Positions 62,801 through 64,000 of a DNA stretch of 64,000 bases are shown here, in pieces. The position numbers and the translations under genes are program-made. The stretch covers positions 248,001 through 312,000 of the forward strand of contig NZ_LRBG01000022.1 of the NCBI RefSeq assembly GCF_001580545.1, written 5' to 3'. The notes beneath the pieces are model-generated. The model saw only the letters and a program-made list of their open reading frames with translations, was not told where the DNA came from and did no database searches. The stretch's first letter is position 1. The number at the start of each line of letters is the position of its first letter. Origin of the DNA: Paraburkholderia monticola (GTDB lineage Bacteria > Pseudomonadota > Gammaproteobacteria > Burkholderiales > Burkholderiaceae).

Positions 62801-64000
62801 TCAGCTGCCGCGGCGTGCCGTACGCGGACCGTCGTTGCGGCGCGCGCTGTAACCGTCACGCGAACCGTAACCGTCGCGCGAACCGCCGCCGAAGCCGTCA
62901 CGCGAACCATAACCGTCACGCGAGCCGCCGTTGCCTTCGCGGGTACCGCCGGCCGGCTTGTTGCCCCAGCTGTTGCCGCTGCTATTGCCGTTACCGTTGC
63001 GCGAGCCCGCGTAGCCGCCCGGCTTGCCCGAGCCGCTGCCGAAGCGACGGCCACCACCGTTACCGGCAGGACGGCCGCGGCCGCCGAAGCCAGGACGGCC
63101 ATTGCCCGAAGGCGCCGCCTTGCGCGGCTCGAAGCCTTCGACGACGTTGACCGGCAGCGGCGTGCGCACGAAGCGTTCGATGCGCTTGAGCGCGCCCTGT
63201 TCGGCGTGATGCACGAGGCTCACCGCGATACCCGAGCGGCCCGCGCGGCCGGTACGGCCGATACGGTGCACGTAGTCTTCAGCGAACTTCGGCAGGTCGT
63301 AGTTGAACACGTGCGTGATGCCGGGGATGTCGATACCGCGAGCGGCGACATCGGTCGCGACCAGCACGCGCACGCGACGCTCGCGCAGCGCGCGGATCGT
63401 GCGGTTACGCGCGCCTTGGGGCAGGTCGCCATGCAGCGCGGCCGATTCGAAACCGGCGTCGGCCAGACGGCCCGCCAGCTGGTCTGCGTCCATCTTCGTT
63501 GCCGTGAAGACGATGGCCTGGTCGAGGCCTTCGTCGCGCAGCAGATGGTCGAGCAGACGGTCCTTGTGATCGCGGTCGTCGACGTAGTGAACGGTCTGCG
63601 CGATGTTGGTGCGCTGCTCCAGGCGCTGGACGATCTCGATACGCTCCGGATCCTTCAGCAGACGGCCGGTCAGCGAGCCGATCTTGCCGTCGAGCGTGGC
63701 CGAGAACAGCATGGTCTGACGCGTGGCCGGCGTTTCGGCGACGATCGTGTCGATGTCGTCGATGAATCCCATGTCGAGCATGCGGTCGGCTTCGTCGAGC
63801 ACGAGAATCTGCAGTTGGGACAGATCGATGCGGCCGCGCTCGAGATGGTCGATCAGACGGCCCGGCGTCGCGACGAGGATTTCGGGGTTCTTCGCGAGCA
63901 GCATCAGCTGCTGGCCATAAGCGACGCCGCCGAGAATGCTGACGGTGCGCAGGCGCTTCAAATGCTTGCCGTACGTCGCGGCGGCGGTCGTGACCTGCAT
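62801..64000 (-). CDS. rhlE: RhlE-like DEAD-box RNA helicase, C-terminal part (truncated by the window)
   Basis: The 399 visible residues start inside the first helicase lobe, so the N-terminus (Q-motif and Walker A) lies beyond position 64000. Motifs present are DEAD (LVLDEADRMLDMGF), SAT (LFSATLDGK), and in lobe 2 IVFTATKMDAD, ATDVAARGIDIPG and YVHRIGRTGRAGR. The tail (about 290-399) is low-complexity Gly/Arg/Ser with SRDGYGSRDG repeats, as in RhlE and related cold-shock helicases. RhlE acts in ribosome assembly and mRNA decay. The gene is minus-strand and followed by a good terminator. Confidence 0.92.
   Translation of the reverse strand: MQVTTAAATYGKHLKRLRTVSILGGVAYGQQLMLLAKNPEILVATPGRLIDHLERGRIDLSQLQILVLDEADRMLDMGFIDDIDTIVAETPATRQTMLFSATLDGKIGSLTGRLLKDPERIEIVQRLEQRTNIAQTVHYVDDRDHKDRLLDHLLRDEGLDQAIVFTATKMDADQLAGRLADAGFESAALHGDLPQGARNRTIRALRERRVRVLVATDVAARGIDIPGITHVFNYDLPKFAEDYVHRIGRTGRAGRSGIAVSLVHHAEQGALKRIERFVRTPLPVNVVEGFEPRKAAPSGNGRPGFGGRGRPAGNGGGRRFGSGSGKPGGYAGSRNGNGNSSGNSWGNKPAGGTREGNGGSRDGYGSRDGFGGGSRDGYGSRDGYSARRNDGPRTARRGS

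Overview
The window is 64 kb of GC-rich chromosome from a beta-proteobacterium of the Burkholderia/Paraburkholderia type. I infer this from gene order (hflK-hflC-DUF2065-hisZ-purA; ppiA-cysS-alkA-accA-tilS-lysC-tRNA-Ser; aceB...aceA), from a HisZ of the short-HisG type, from an Opc-like porin, and from strong G/C third-position bias. Nothing was searched against a database. Almost all of it is dense core genome, about 52 protein genes and 6 tRNAs. I see no intact phage, insertion sequence, CRISPR array or rRNA operon.

Layout. 1-8.4 kb (+): probable 3' tip of an upstream gene, hflK/hflC (FtsH regulators), a DUF2065 membrane protein, hisZ, purA, a phosphoribosyltransferase and kup. 8.4-10.8 kb (-): tex. 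10.9-14.7 kb (+): an exported Gln-rich coiled-coil protein with 84-bp tandem repeats, a DUF465 protein and a DinG-type helicase. 15-23.9 kb: Ala/Ser-rich lipoprotein, RoxA-like ribosomal oxygenase, SlyD-like FKBP (+), exported metallophosphoesterase-like protein overlapping mutS, lplT and suhB. 24.2-36.2 kb: trmJ and cysE (+), lpxH, two cyclophilins and a TPR protein (-), then cysS, an AlkA-like glycosylase with a histone-H1-like tail, accA, tilS and lysC (+).

36.4-38.05 kb is the one clearly different stretch: tRNA-Ser(GCU), an A+T-rich intergenic region, an RcsB/LuxR-type response regulator, and a broken type-1 fimbrial subunit that runs straight into the end of a porin gene. I read it as the remnant of a chaperone-usher fimbrial locus. 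38-43 kb (-): MFS transporter, GH31 alpha-glycosidase and porin, a likely glycoside uptake and hydrolysis unit. Six GAACAT/ATGTTC half-sites lie in the intergenic region upstream of it.

43.5-50.6 kb (+): a small exported protein, the yejABEF-type peptide ABC importer, and an NlpC/P60 (MepS-like) cell-wall hydrolase. 50.7-54.5 kb: patatin-like lipoprotein (-), gltX, then tRNA-Ala and a duplicated tRNA-Glu/tRNA-Asp pair. 54.6-62.4 kb: GNAT acetyltransferase, AraC regulator, gamma-glutamylcyclotransferase-like protein, and the glyoxylate shunt enzymes aceB and aceA flanking a HAD dehalogenase, a divergent LysR regulator and a Usp protein. 62.8-64 kb (-): C-terminal part of a RhlE-like DEAD-box helicase cut by the window edge.

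No clearly new system is present. The best leads are the decayed fimbrial locus with its surviving regulator, the half-site cluster before the MFS/GH31/porin unit, the conserved link between the Yej importer and a murein hydrolase, and the basic tail on the DNA glycosylase.
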